Shown piece by piece: positions 23,990 through 35,791 of a stretch of 64,000 nt of DNA. This DNA is from Lycorma delicatula. Lineage: Eukaryota > Arthropoda > Insecta > Hemiptera > Fulgoridae. Each line of letters opens with the position of its first letter. Positions within the stretch are counted from its first letter, which is position 1. The notes under the pieces were generated by a model. The model saw nothing but the letters and a program-made list of their open reading frames with translations, ran no database searches and was not told where the DNA came from. The stretch covers positions 127,456,324 to 127,520,323 of the forward strand of contig NC_134460.1 in the NCBI RefSeq assembly GCF_047948215.1, written 5' to 3'. The position numbers and the translations under genes are program-made.

Positions 23990-25260
23990 TCATCAGTCTA
24001 TGTAGGACAAACTGTCCAGGGAAAAGTGAGGCATATAAATAATGAATATGTTATAAAAAAGAGGAAAACACAGAATCCTGAAGAACTGCATTTTTAATAC
24101 CGTATACTAAAAAAAAAAATCATTTACAAAAGAACATCTGAACGCATGGTAAAACAAAAATATAAGAATGTAAGGCATTTGAAAAATTATTTTTAACCTA
24201 TAAAAGACTCCAGCATGCCGTGCATGATTTATGGTATGTTTGATATACAACTATAAATAAACAACTTAGTATAATTCTTTAGTTTTAAGCTTGAAACTAT
24301 ATAATCAGAGCTAGGGACCTATGTAGTTGTTGGATGATCTGACTTTAATCATAATTGAACGTTGGATATAATGTTATGGGCATGAATTATTGAAAGCAGA
24401 TTTAGAAAAAGTAATCGTTTGAAAGTTTTAGAAAAAAACATATAAAGTGATGTAGATCTGAAAAAAAAACAAATTTATGTTGTAGTTTACTGACTTTTGT
24501 GAAAAAAAAAACGGAATATATTTATGGTATTGAACAAGAGGTTAAAATGTCCACAATATTTTATCTTTATCCTTTGGGATTATCATAATTGATTTGTATG
24601 TAATTTTCTGCCTTTCCTAGCATTATCACTGTAACATTCCTAGTAGACGCGTTTCGGGGTACCTCCATTCTCAAAACTACTTTTAGCATTCCAAGTGCAG
24701 GAAAGGAAGAAAATAACACTCAAATCAAACACGAAGTAGCTCTTAAAATGAAATTAAATTGTAAGAAAGACGATAATTTTTTTGTTTCAAAATTTAAAAA
24801 AAAATAAAATAAATAAATATACTTGGAGAAAAATTGAAAATTTTTTCATTGAAAAACACATCAAACTGTTTTCTCAACCCTATATAAAGTTAGGTATATA
24901 AACTGATAGATTTGAAGAAAACCATTTTAAAAAGGTGTAGTATTCTTATTGTAGTATATCTTTGCAGTTTACATTACTTTGCAGATATAACTTTGTTTAA
25001 TGTCATTGTAGGTATTATAGAATTGCCTAATCAGACAGTATATATTTTTACTTCCTCTTATGCTTAATAAGACCACAAATACAACAGTTTTCTTCTTTTT
25101 TTTATTTTTCTTGCGTGTAAATATTTTTGAGTTCTTGGAATCATAACTTTAGAGCTATGCTGCAAGAAAGAAAGTATGGATTACAATACTCTCTATATGG
25201 TCAATCAAGGTGGGTACGGGTTTTATGTATTTTTTGACTTTTCATGAGTAAGTCATTGCG
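23990..25260. other. AT-rich sequence without recognised gene
   Basis: No gene recognised. A moderately complex patch lies at about 24600-24710. Otherwise low-complexity A/T sequence. Confidence 0.5.
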
Positions 25261-25269
25261 AAAAAAAAT

Positions 25270-25440
25270 AATAAGGGTTATTTACGTATGCTGACATGTT
25301 TGCAACTTTTGATTAGATAAACCGATTTTGAAGAAATTTGGCACAGAGTTTCGTGTATATGGGGCAATTGTTTCATAAAGGTTTGGAGCCAATATCTTCA
25401 GGAGGTCCGGTAGATATTTACTTTGGGGTCAATTTTATCA
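25270..25440 (+). repeat. ACCGATTTT repeat module, copy 1
   Basis: Contains AAACCGATTTTGAAGAAATT followed by a GTGTATATGGGGCAATTG stretch. Two similar modules (ACCGATTTTCTTCAAATTTGG and ACCGATTTTTTTCAAACTTGG types) lie at about 55.1 and 55.6 kb. Non-coding. Class unknown. Confidence 0.5.
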
Positions 25441-25872
25441 AAAGTTTGCAATCGTAACCCCCAATTTATATTAAGCTCAATACATACGTACGAGTTTACC
25501 TTCCCCTTTTATAACAATGCTTGCCTCCACATCTCTCCTTCTCCAAAAATCGAAAAATGTTATCTTTTCATTTATTGCATATTTTGTAACAGAATTTTTT
25601 TTATGTCTTCTTAATGTTAGTGCAAGTGGGCAAAAAAACATACTTTAAGCGCAATATAGGGGGTGGGGCAGCCGATTAAAATTAAAAAATATCGATTTAT
25701 TGAATTTTTTAAACTTTTTTTATGTATCATTATTTTTATGCTCTATTAAGAATAATATTACGAATTTTCAATGCCAGATAAGTATAACAATGTTGACACC
25801 TTTTTTCATTATCTTAATGTTTAGTTACATTAATAAGGTATGTCCTTTAGCCACCACTCTGATAGCAGTCAT

Positions 25873-26361
25873 TTTTTTTTGTCTTCAGTCATTTGACTGG
25901 TTTGATGCAGCTCTCCAAGATTCCCTATCTAGTGCTAGTCGTTTAATTTCGGTATACCCCCTACATCCTACATCCCAAACAATTTGTTTTACATATTCCA
26001 AACGTGGCCTGCCGACAAAATTTTTTCCTTCTACCTGTCCTACCAATATTAAAGCGACTATTCCAAGATGCCTTAATATGTGGCCTATAAGTCTGTCTCT
26101 TCGTTTAGCTATATTTTTCCAAATGATTCTTTCTTCATCTATTTGCCGCAACTCCTCTTCATTTGTCACTTTATCCACCCCTCTGATTTTTAACATTCTC
26201 CTATAGCACCACATTTCAAAAGCTTCTAATCTTTTCTTCTCAGATACTCCGATCGTCCATGTTTCACTTCCATATAAAGCAAAACTCCAAAATATACTTT
26301 CAAAAATCTTTTCCTGACATTTAAATTAATTTTTGATGTAAACAAATTATATTTATGACTG
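25873..26361 (-). mobile_element. 5'-truncated copy of the 42-kb RTE-like LINE
   Basis: The minus strand matches the last ~490 bp of the LINE at 42162-44067, with the ORF2 C-terminus (MWCYRRMLKIRGVDKVTNEE ... ESWRAASNQSND), stop and poly(A). The poly(A) appears as a T-run at 25873-25880. The open frame 25885-26214 covers most of it, and similarity continues to about 26361 past a frameshift. A few residue changes separate it from the 42-kb copy, so both are fairly young. Not functional: only the C-terminal tail is present. Confidence 0.93.
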
Positions 26362-26369
26362 AAATTAAT

Positions 26370-28055
26370 AAATCTAATATATTATATTATTGTTTATATA
26401 TATTGTTGTATATATGTATATAAACGACAATATATGTGTATATTATTGTTGTGTATATATATATATGTATATATTGTTTTATTATTGTTTATTTCTTTTA
26501 TTTAAATTATTTTAAGGTATGAAATATATCCGATATATACTATTCAAAATTAGTACTACTAAACAACAAATAAATAAAAATTTAATTAATACTTATTACA
26601 ACAATAAAATAGAAATATCATTAGATTAAACAATGATATCATAATATAAACTGTAATGATTTCATTATTATAAATAAACTAAACGCATACAATCAAATGT
26701 AAATTTATATGCGGTATACCACACAAAATATATATTGTACGGCAGTTATTATTTAATAAAGGTTATTTTCGATGGTTAGAATGTCAGTGGAAATTATAAT
26801 AATATTACAATGATAAAAACAAAGTATTATAAAATATGAATGGTGTACTGACGATAGTGATATGAGTGCGAGTGTAGTCGATTTGTAAATTATAACTGAA
26901 TTAACATCTAGATAGGCCGATAAATGTATTATCAACATTATTTGAATGATTTGTCGGTTACTATCTCGCTTCATATTTTCTATTTTGTATTACAGAAATT
27001 TATATATCCGTTTAATTTAACGCAGTTAATCGAATCAAGTCAGTATAACTATTCCCTTATCACTCATACTTCTATAATCATAATAATGAGATTTAAATAT
27101 TTATCATACATGAATCTCATAAAAACAAATATATTAACGTATGTTCATACAATTCTAGTGTTAATTAATTAACAATATATTTATGTATGTATCTACATTA
27201 TAGAATTATCTCATCAGAAATATAATTCAAAATTACAAATGATAACATCAAAATTAATCTAATTTGTTTAATAATTTAATTATAAGATATTAAGCAGAAA
27301 CTAAATATTTACTTCTGAAATCGCTTTTAATTGTAAACAGGTTATTTGAAAATAATTTATCAATTTATATAATATTCAAGTTAGTTTTAGTGTTTAATTT
27401 CCCTTCCTAAAAAAGGACGAAAATTAACGGCAACCTCAGTTAAGCCTTTCTTATACACATATACATATATATAGTATTTTTATAATCAAAAACTAACTTG
27501 AACAACCCAAGTACAGAATTAGAAATTAAATGAAATGACATTTACTTTTTTTTAAAAGCATTTTCGCGGGATACCGCAATTATAAGTTGTATATAAGATA
27601 CATTTGTATAAAATTACATATCAGAAATTTTTTTTTTTTTAATTAAAATTAGAAGATTAAAATTATTATAATTACAATCATAAATTTAAAATTTTATAAT
27701 CATAAATTAAATCATATAAAAATAAACTAAAACAAATAGAAGATTACGTAAGCTGGCCAACCAATGTTAACATTATCTGTAATGTAACATTGGCTGCCCA
27801 GGCTCTATAGTATACATTTTCTATTTCTTTTACCTTAAATTTAATTTTAATTTTATAATTATGACTTCATATTTATACATATGTAGTTGACTTTGTATGT
27901 TTTTGTATATATGATTTTAATTTTAATATTATAATCTTTTAATTTTAATTTAAAAAAAAATATGTGTATGTATATTTGATATATTATTTTATATAAATAT
28001 ATCTTATATACAACTCATGATGCGGGATCCTGCGATAGTGCTTTTGGAAAAAGCA
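26370..28055. other. Extremely AT-rich sequence
   Basis: Long A/T tracts and TATA-type repeats (for example 26395-26480), with open frames of random composition. A weak hairpin (CCAATGTT...AACATTGG) lies near 27760-27795. No gene recognised. Confidence 0.55.
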
Positions 28056-28061
28056 CTTCTT

Positions 28062-28742
28062 ACTACCTTGTACGAAGTAAAGGAAGTATTGTGATTGTGA
28101 AAAATATCGGTTTTCAGATTTCAACGGAAATATCCATTTTGATCATCCCTGAATCCACTTTGACTAGTTTCGGCTTGATAACTGAACGTACGTATGTGTA
28201 TATGTATCTTGCATAACTCTAAAACGATTAGCTGTAGGATGTTCTAATTTTGGATTTAGGATTGTTGTAACATCTAGTTGTGCTACTCCCCTTTTGAATG
28301 CAATCGACTGGACCAAACCTGTTCACAAAAGCCCAAAATTAAAAAAAAAATTGGATATTTGCTTTTTCTTAAGAGAAATAAGCTCTTATCAAGATATATC
28401 ACAAGTGGTACTTATTTTCATTGGTTCCAGAGTTATAGCCAAATAAAATTTTAATTAATGAAATATTTTGATCTTACAAGGGGAAGGCACATCGGTTCGA
28501 ATTGGACTTCATTTCCTTTCTTTCTTTTTAACTTTTTTAATTTAAATATATTGATTTATTAATAATTATTAACCTCTGATTGTAATAAAAAGTTTTACAA
28601 TAAATAATAATTCAAAAATAACAATAAAAAAAAAATCAAAAGTTATTAGTGAAATAAAATTTTATGTACTTTTAAAAATGTGTATATGTAATTTTCAATA
28701 GGCGTGCAAGTAAGTCATATAATGTCCACATCAGATTTTTTT
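28062..28742 (+). repeat. Dispersed ~0.7-kb repeat family, copy B
   Basis: Inverted relative to copies A and C. It begins CTTGTACGAAGTAAAGGAAG, then ATTGTGATTGTGAAAAATAT, and ends with GTGCAAGTAAGTCATATAAT and CCACATCAGATTTT. The terminal hairpin has one mismatch. An internal CATCGGTTCGAATT (about 28490) is Box-B-like. No coding capacity. Confidence 0.78.
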
Positions 28743-28749
28743 GAATATC

Positions 28750-29285
28750 TTGGTAATAAATGGAGATATCAACTTGATCTTTAATGTATGTAATTTTTAT
28801 GTGAATATCTAAAACCAAGTTTCTAGATTTTTGAAATTTTATCTTAAAAGTGGTGAAGATAGGTAAAAAATTTCCAACAATGACTGAAAATTTTCCCTAT
28901 TTCCGACTTTACTAAAGCAAATCACTCGATTGCAAATGCATGGGGTTACAAATACTCTTCAGAGAAATATATTAAATCATTTCCGGTTTTTTTAAATTTT
29001 AATATTTAAGTGGTAAAAAAAACATAAATTGTTTTACATTTCTGCCGTTTTATGCGACCCCTGCTGAATTAAGCTTTATAGCTTAATTAAGCTTTGGTAA
29101 TTGTGATGGTAACTTATATTTGTAATTTTGATTAAATATTTTGCGAGCGAAGCCTCGACAGGAAATCTAAAAACTAATTAGTAGGTCCTGCACTGATCCA
29201 CTGTTACTATGAAGAAATTACAATAAATAGAAAATTTTATAAATTGAACAGGCTTCAATTTTTGTTCTTAGAAGAATGAGTTTAA
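28750..29285. other. AT-rich sequence without recognised gene
   Basis: Non-coding. A small inverted motif built on AAGCTTTATAGCTTAATTAA lies near 29072-29095. Confidence 0.45.
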
Positions 29286-29289
29286 TGAA

Positions 29290-29447
29290 CAGAGTGGGGT
29301 TTATGGAATAGAGACCACTGGCATTTGGCTAGATGGGAAGGGCGAGTCCTGTCCGACAAAATATTTCCAGAACCGCGACGGGAAAAGCAAGTAACCATAT
29401 AGCGGGGACGAAGCCATGACGGAGATGCTAGTAATTTTTTAGTAGTT
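29290..29447 (+). repeat. GC-richer repeat end, possibly Helitron-like
   Basis: A higher-complexity block ends GACGAAGCCATGACGGAG followed by ATGCTAGTA. Many insect Helitron-like elements end in a GCGAAGCC-type stem followed by CTAGT, so this may be such a 3' end. A similar CTCGCGCTAGTA occurs at about 44608. No 5' TC terminus or protein was identified, so the class is tentative. Confidence 0.35.
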
Positions 29448-29449
29448 GT

Positions 29450-30098
29450 ACTCTATTGGTTTTGATTTGGATTTATGGCTCTGAAGTGACTTTTTTTTTT
29501 CAAAATTGCTTAAAAATATCTCTGATTTAAATTACTGCAATTAAGAACACTGTTCATAAATATAAAGTTTTTTTCAGTTCATCAAAAATTTAATGATTCC
29601 GTATTTATCCCGCTATTATTTTATTAAACTGTAATAAAAAATTAAAGCAGAAAGACCTATTGATATTTTGGTAAAATGAATAAGTTAATGAAATAGCATT
29701 AGAATTTCCAACATTTATCGATATTAATAATATCGATAGAATATTAATAATAATACAGCATGAAAATCCTTGAAGATAAATTAACATATTTGATTACTCC
29801 ATCTATCGAACTGTATTACCTTCAACAATTTATTATCGATAATAAATAAATTTTTATGAGTGAAATGAAAAAAAAAAACTGTTTTCCTATTTATATACGC
29901 CATATACGTAATGAATACGCAAAACTTAATTACGATACTATTTGGTGGAATAACCTCGAGAAGTTGAAGTTATAATAAACTAATTCATTTGCATAAAAGC
30001 AACAACAATCAGTTGAAAGTGAAATGTGATTTGCCGGTTGGGTCTGTAAAGGGATAGAAAGGGGACGATTTTAACACAGTATATTACACAGGTACATA
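29450..30098. other. AT-rich sequence without recognised gene
   Basis: Includes a short hairpin TATCGATATT...AATATCGATA near 29717-29740. No gene recognised. Confidence 0.45.
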
Positions 30099-30101
30099 GG
30101 T

Positions 30102-30228
30102 TTAGGGCAAAGGAAGCAGGTTGTCAACATGCAATTGGTTAAAAGCTCGTCCCTTAAGGTAGACTTGTGTCTCAGCACTCCTGTTAGCTTTACCACCATC
30201 AGTAATTTCATTACACGAGGAACATTGC
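30102..30228 (-). other. Candidate terminal exon with splice acceptor, unproven
   Basis: On the minus strand a TTGAATTGTTTCAG acceptor-like site is followed at 30228 by 41 open codons. They start near QCSSCNEITDGGKANRS and end NQLHVDNLLPLP before a TAA at 30104-30102. GC content is higher than the surroundings, and two cysteines form CxxC. I recognise no protein family. The opposite strand also has an open frame with a GTAAGT donor at about 30248, so at most one of the two is real. No AATAAA is evident immediately downstream. Confidence 0.2.
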
Positions 30229-30299
30229 CTGAAACAATTCAAGCAAGTAAGTGTATATGTATATACATTACTGTGTATGTGTATATACATTACTTATAT

Positions 30300-31765
30300 C
30301 AAGACGCTCCAGGACTGATATACATTCAACTTATGAACTTTCATGTGAAAGGTGAACAAATAGTAAAGTAATTGATAAAATTTAATTAACAATTTTTTGC
30401 TAATTGTTTATTAAACTTATATAAATCTAACCACGATTTATTTATACGATTTGATTGTCAAGTAGCTACGGTTCGGAGGATGATGATTTCAAAACCAGTT
30501 CGTCTTAAGGTACAATTCCTGGGAAGGACTTTTATTAGGAAAACTATAATTGTGTAAATACCAATAATTAAGTAGAACTGGGTCCAGTTTTTAAATAAAT
30601 AATCTATTTATAGAGAATAAAATTACAGTAATTTATTTTACGTCATAAATTTTGTCTGTGTAATCTTTCAAATTTGATAATTTCAATAATAATAAAAAGA
30701 ATAGCTAAAGGCTAATGGACACGAAATAAGTTTGGGCATGAAATAAGTTTAGCTAACTAAAAAATAAGTTTTCTAACCAAAAACTATTCTGCAAAATTTA
30801 AGTCTATATATTTTTGAAATAACCTAAAAAATTCTCCTTTCTCTGATCGCGTTAAAAAACAGGTACTTCCCGCTGTCTTTGTAAACTAAAATTTAATCGT
30901 ATAGTTTTCTTTGATCCAAATGAATGGAGCAGTAAAAAATTGTATGATTTTATAATAGTGAATCCGTTCCATGGGAGTTCTCAAAAAAAATATCCGGAAG
31001 TTAATTTAAACTAATAAACACTGTTTGAAATGAAATTAGTAATTATTATCGGTTTACGTTATTGTTGTTTATAAATAAAAACTAAGATTTATTAAATTAA
31101 TTTTGATGATTAATGATGAATAATATCTATGTTCATGAAATTTGTTTTAATTAACTTCTTTGAAATTTAAATAAGTAACTTGAAAAATAAATTAATTATT
31201 CTGTATTCATAAAAATAAGTTAAGTATTTCTAACTATTCCCAATTGAAAAATTAATTAATTTGTTACAATTAAAAATGATATTACAGATCTGTTGATTTC
31301 AGAAGAAATAACAAATAAAGCTTTAAGTTAATTGTTTAAAATAATCAATTATTTTCTTAAACAGTAAGAAGATAGAATTAATTGGTCTGTTAAGTTAGTG
31401 CCAAGGATTGTTATGTGTTTAACTTACCACAGTAGTAATTAGTATCTGTCAAACTGTTATATTCAACGTACAACACTTCAGTCACAACTAAGTTACTATT
31501 ATTATTCCTTAACTGCTGCTATTACTAATACACTTACAAATAATACAACACTTGACCACCTGAGTCAAAATAGTAAACTTTAAATTATTATTTCCTTCCA
31601 TTTCTATCCACACTTAGTTTACCCCTTAAGTATACTTAACAGTTGTTGAAAATGATTTACCATAATAACAATAACAATTATTAATGGAGTTGTTTATAAT
31701 AATGGAATAAAACTGTAGAAGAATAGAGAAGAAGAAATCACAAAGAACACAACAAATATACTAAT
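30300..31765. other. AT-rich sequence without recognised gene
   Basis: No coding or transposon similarity recognised. Confidence 0.5.
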
Positions 31766-31768
31766 AGC

Positions 31769-31769
31769 A

Positions 31770-31800
<31 letters not shown>

Positions 31801-31807
31801 CATACAT
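31769..31807. repeat. (AT)n microsatellite with ACAT tail
   Basis: An alternating AT tract becomes (CATA)n and directly abuts dispersed-family copy C. Confidence 0.9.
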
Positions 31808-31810
31808 AAA

Positions 31811-32473
31811 ATCAGATGTGGACACCACATAACTACCTTGTACGTCTATTGAAATTACATATGCACATTTTTTTAAAATGAAATGTACATAAAATTTTAT
31901 TCTATTAATAACTTCTGATATTTTTTTTATTGTTATTATTGAATTATTATTTGCCGTAAAACTTTTTTTTACAGTCAGAGGTTAATAATTGTTAAGAAAT
32001 TAATACATTTAAATTAAAAAAAAAAAAAATTAAAAAAAGAGGAGATGTAGTATGTCGAACGGATGTGTCTTCTTTCCCCTTCAGAGATTCAAATATTTCA
32101 TTAATTCAAATTTCATTTGGGTAGAACTCTGGAACCAATGAAAATACGTACCAGTTATGTTATATCGTTGAAAACCTCTCAAGGAGAGCTTATTAAACCG
32201 CAGTTAAGAAAAGTCCAAAATCCAAACAAATTTGGATTTTGGTCGTTTTTGGATCTTTTGTTTCAGTTGATTGCAATCAAAAGGGGAGGTGCACAACTAG
32301 ACGTTATAACTGTCCTAAATGTAAAATTTCAACATCCTGCGACTAATCTTTTTTGAATTATGCGACATACATACGTACAGACGTCTGGATATATATATGG
32401 ATATTTCCGTGGATATCTGAAAACCGACATTTTTCGCGATCACAATACTTCCTTCACTTCGTACAAGGAAGTA
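31811..32473 (-). repeat. Dispersed ~0.7-kb repeat family, copy C (best hairpin end)
   Basis: Starts ATCAGATGTGGACACCACAT, then ACCTTGTACGTCTATTGAAA. Ends CGCGATCACAATACTTCC with a perfect terminal stem: ACTTCCTT (32447-32454), a 10-nt loop, AAGGAAGT (32465-32472). Same order of internal landmarks as copy A. The open frames crossing it (for example 32117-32356) are not conserved as proteins among copies. Confidence 0.82.
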
Positions 32474-32479
32474 ATAATA

Positions 32480-34035
32480 AAAAAAGATCAGAGCTTCGTA
32501 TTTTAAAGTAAATCTAAAAATTAACATCTAAAATACATCAAGACTACTGAGCTACATTTAAAATATCTGAATCTTAATAGAAAAAAAAACCAATGGAGAT
32601 TATAAACGCCAATTTAACTTGTAACAGTTCTTTGATAATACAGGAGCCTGATTTTAATCTAAACCCGTATTATAACTGAATATTCGTATTGTAGTATTAG
32701 AATACCCAATTTAATTTGTGGATTAATTTTTCCCACTGATATTAAATTAACGGCACTTTATCTAGAGTGATAAAAAAAGATTCTATAAAACCTAGAAACA
32801 TTTTAAAGACCAGTCATTTTGTCCATAACTTAGTCAAAATTACCCTTTTGCTTCTTAAATAATCTACTTTTATTTATAAAAGAAAAAAACTATTTGATCA
32901 TCTGAGTCAAATAACTTTAATTTTGGGTTGACCACTGAAAAACAAAAATAAACCTTAAACTGTTAATTATTATTTAAAATTTCAATTTAAAATTAAATAT
33001 ATCTTAATCTTATATCTGATATAATCTTATATCTTATATCTTATATCTTATATCTTATATCTTATATCTCTGATTAATCTTATATCTTGTTTAAAGAAAC
33101 AAGCATTTACGTGAAAATTTTGAAGTGTTACCAATATCCTATATTGATATAAATTTGACTTTCCTATTGTAAAATTATGTCATGAGTGAAGAGGTTACTG
33201 AATTATTATGAAATGAAACGCGTGTTATATTAAAAAAAAAACATTCAGTGAAAAATATTTCAATATTTGTTAGATAATTCAATCCATAAATGAATTTGAA
33301 CTCTGATTGAAATATTCATACATCAAAATCAAAACTGGATAAATAGTTACGGTAGGAAATAAGAATTTTCAATTATGTTACCAAATAATATCGGTTGTAT
33401 TGTAAATAATAAAACTACAATTTTTGTGAAAAGTAATTTACATCATAATTAAAAAAATAAAAACATATAACCATTTGTTTATAAAAAATTAATTTATGTA
33501 TTTATTTACCATCAAAGAGAGCTTTGCTGAACGGTTACTGATATAAAATGTAAAGTAAGAAAACTTTAAGAAAATCAATTTACAAAAAACAAAAAAATAA
33601 TTTAAAACTAAATGGCCGTTTTGATTTTTAAATAACTATAATAAATACTACTAATAACAATAAAAAAATAAAACATAAAACATATAAAAAAAATTTCTAA
33701 GAGTGTTTTTAAAATATAAGGAACAAAATTAAATTTTTTAGACAATATAATTGAAAGAGTAAAGTTAGTTTCAAACATGTAAACTTTTGAAACCTCCAAT
33801 TAAGACTCTTTACCACTTCCCTTATATAAGGTTAGATAAAATAATTTTAAAACTTTTCTCAAGAGTGGTATGCTCCTTTTACAATAAGATAACTCGCATG
33901 AACAAAATTTAAGGGCATAACAATATACTTAAGATAGTAAACTTTCAAGAAAAGATTTTTAACAAATTTAAATTTAAAAAGCCCTTAGATGTGGTTCCTA
34001 ATCGTTATTAGTCTGATTTATACTTTAAAAATTTG
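32480..34035. other. AT-rich sequence with a heptamer repeat
   Basis: Apart from the (CTTATAT)n array listed separately, this is A/T-rich DNA without recognised genes. Confidence 0.5.
33026..33068. repeat. (CTTATAT)6 minisatellite
   Basis: Six uninterrupted copies of the heptamer CTTATAT. Imperfect copies lie on both sides (about 33003-33025 and 33075-33088). Confidence 0.95.
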
Positions 34036-34039
34036 GTTA

Positions 34040-34260
34040 ATTATCATCATCAGTGATCCCTTCTCTCATATCTCAGTCCTGCTGACCCGATTCAAATTCC
34101 GCTGATAATTTCCCGCCATAGCTCATAGTCCTCTGCCATTCGATTCAATGTGCTTAACGTTTCTCCAGTGAACTCTTCGCTAAAGATGGTCCAGCCATCT
34201 TTTCGGAGGTCTTCCGCGTGATCTGCTGTCCTCGATTTTCCCTGTACGATTAGCTATCTC
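34040..34260 (-). pseudogene. C-terminal end of an RTE-like LINE
   Basis: On the minus strand an open frame reads DGWTIFSEEFTGETLSTLNR then MAEDYELWREIISGI, with a stop at 34094-34092. It is followed by a TGATGATGATA-type tail (about 34045-34055). This matches the usual last residues of RTE-type ORF2 proteins (a DR.xWR-like block) and their short tandem 3' tails. Only the terminus is present, a 5'-truncated insertion. It is a different lineage from the 42-kb LINE, whose C-terminus reads DRESWRAASNQSND. Confidence 0.65.
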
Positions 34261-35115
34261 ATTATTTAATTTTATGACTTTTTAACCGATGCTGTATTGC
34301 TAGGAGCATTAGATACAAAACATGAATATAGGGGCAAAGTTTTCCTATCGATCAGATCAGGCGGAAAAGGCCCTTAAGCATTCCTCAATTAACATTCTAA
34401 AAGTTGAGAGCCTCACTACTATTCCATCTCATTACCAATTTTGAAATATCCGGGTGGATCTAGTAAAATAGCCCACTCTATATCGATATAAACGTGTCGT
34501 AGCCCCGTATTTCGGTTGTAACTAGTTAAATATTGAATTTATTGAAAACGTTTACAAAGAGAAGTCATAAAAAGGAAAATATTACACAAACATTTCTAGT
34601 GACATTTTTATATCATAAATAAACATGAGAATGATGTGTTACATAAAAAAAACATGTTTTTTATCTTAAACAATTAAATTTTTTGAAAATTTATTATTAT
34701 AATAAAGTACATATTTCTAGGAGAATTTACTAAGTTTAACATAAAATTCTGTTTTTGTTAACTTTTTACAAACATTTATTTATATTGCTATTTTAATTGT
34801 TTGGTGTGCACTTACGCATTTTACAAATATTACGCTCATAGAAATCAGTCAAAAATTAAAACTTACGTCAAAATGATATTACCATCTAAAAGTAAATAGT
34901 TTTCCCTAACTATTGCTACTGTTTAATATTTAATTTCATAAAAGTTTAGTAAGTTATGATTGGTTTTTTGTACTTAGTGAAAGTCCCAAAATATATTTAA
35001 GGTAGATTTGATAAGAAAGCTATCTACTGTAATGGGTACCATGATTCGACTTCCGAAAAATTTCGGCTTATCTTCGCGTTTCACAACGTCCGGTCCAAAT
35101 ACCACCGTTAGTTCA
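34261..35115. other. AT-rich sequence without recognised gene
   Basis: A more complex patch (about 34310-34505) has no recognised family. The rest is A/T-rich. Confidence 0.45.
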
Positions 35116-35117
35116 AA

Positions 35118-35120
<3 letters not shown>

Positions 35121-35153
<33 letters not shown>
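35121..35153. repeat. (AT)n microsatellite, left part
   Basis: A pure alternating tract that ends exactly at the TGTCGGAGA terminus of the solo LTR. The tract continues on the other side from 35743. Confidence 0.95.
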
Positions 35154-35157
<4 letters not shown>

Positions 35158-35738
35158 GGAGAATAAAGTACAGTGGAGTATCTTCCGACAAAACGATGAG
35201 AATATTCTTTAGAATATCTGTATTTTTAGTAGTTTTAAGAAATGTACTATTACTTGTAATATTTTGTAGAATAAGGTTTAAATTGTTTTATTGCGGTAGG
35301 CTTAGGCCCAGGTAGGCACATGGTTGTCAACGTAGTCGGGATCCCAGGACGATAGGGGTATCATAAAATTAATAAGGAAAGGGAAATATGCAGTAGGCAT
35401 ATTATTTGAGAATATTGAGAAAAGTCAGTCTTGCTTTGGAACCCAGATCGAACAGACGTCCTGGTGATCGCGAATTCGTTATTTCCCTGAGCCTCGGTCT
35501 ATCGCAAGTTGTTTTAATATTATTTGAATTCTAAATTGAATTAATCTTATATTATAATTCGTGTACTACTGAGTTATTGATAAGTGATAATTATCATTTG
35601 TAATTATTTCACGGTACGAGTTATCTACTCATTTTTATTAATTGAACTTTATTATAATCTTATATATTCTCCACTTGTAATAATAAAAATGAGTGAGACA
35701 CAAAACGTTGAATCCCTGACAAATCTCCTCGCCTCTCC

Positions 35739-35742
<4 letters not shown>
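35154..35742. mobile_element. Probable solo LTR inserted in an (AT)n tract
   Basis: The 589-bp segment begins TGTCGGAGA and ends TCTCCGACA, a perfect 9-bp terminal inversion with the canonical TG...CA of long terminal repeats. Both flanks are alternating AT. TATA (or TATATA) is identical on each side, consistent with a short target duplication, but uninformative in a microsatellite. No internal gag or pol lies next to it, so it is best read as a solo LTR left by recombination. The retrotransposon superfamily is not assigned. Confidence 0.8.

Positions 35743-35790
<48 letters not shown>
35743..35790. repeat. (AT)n microsatellite, right part
   Basis: Continuation of the AT tract after the solo LTR. 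The open frames on both strands here translate to YIYIY and are artefacts. Confidence 0.95.

Positions 35791-35791
<1 letters not shown>

Noticed and set aside
25700..26206. 168-codon plus-strand open frame
   Set aside because: Most of it is the antisense of the LINE C-terminus on the minus strand, so it is a shadow frame.
33003..33088. CRISPR-like array from regularly repeated units
   Set aside because: The heptamers are contiguous, with no spacers, and the genome is eukaryotic. No CRISPR array exists in the window.
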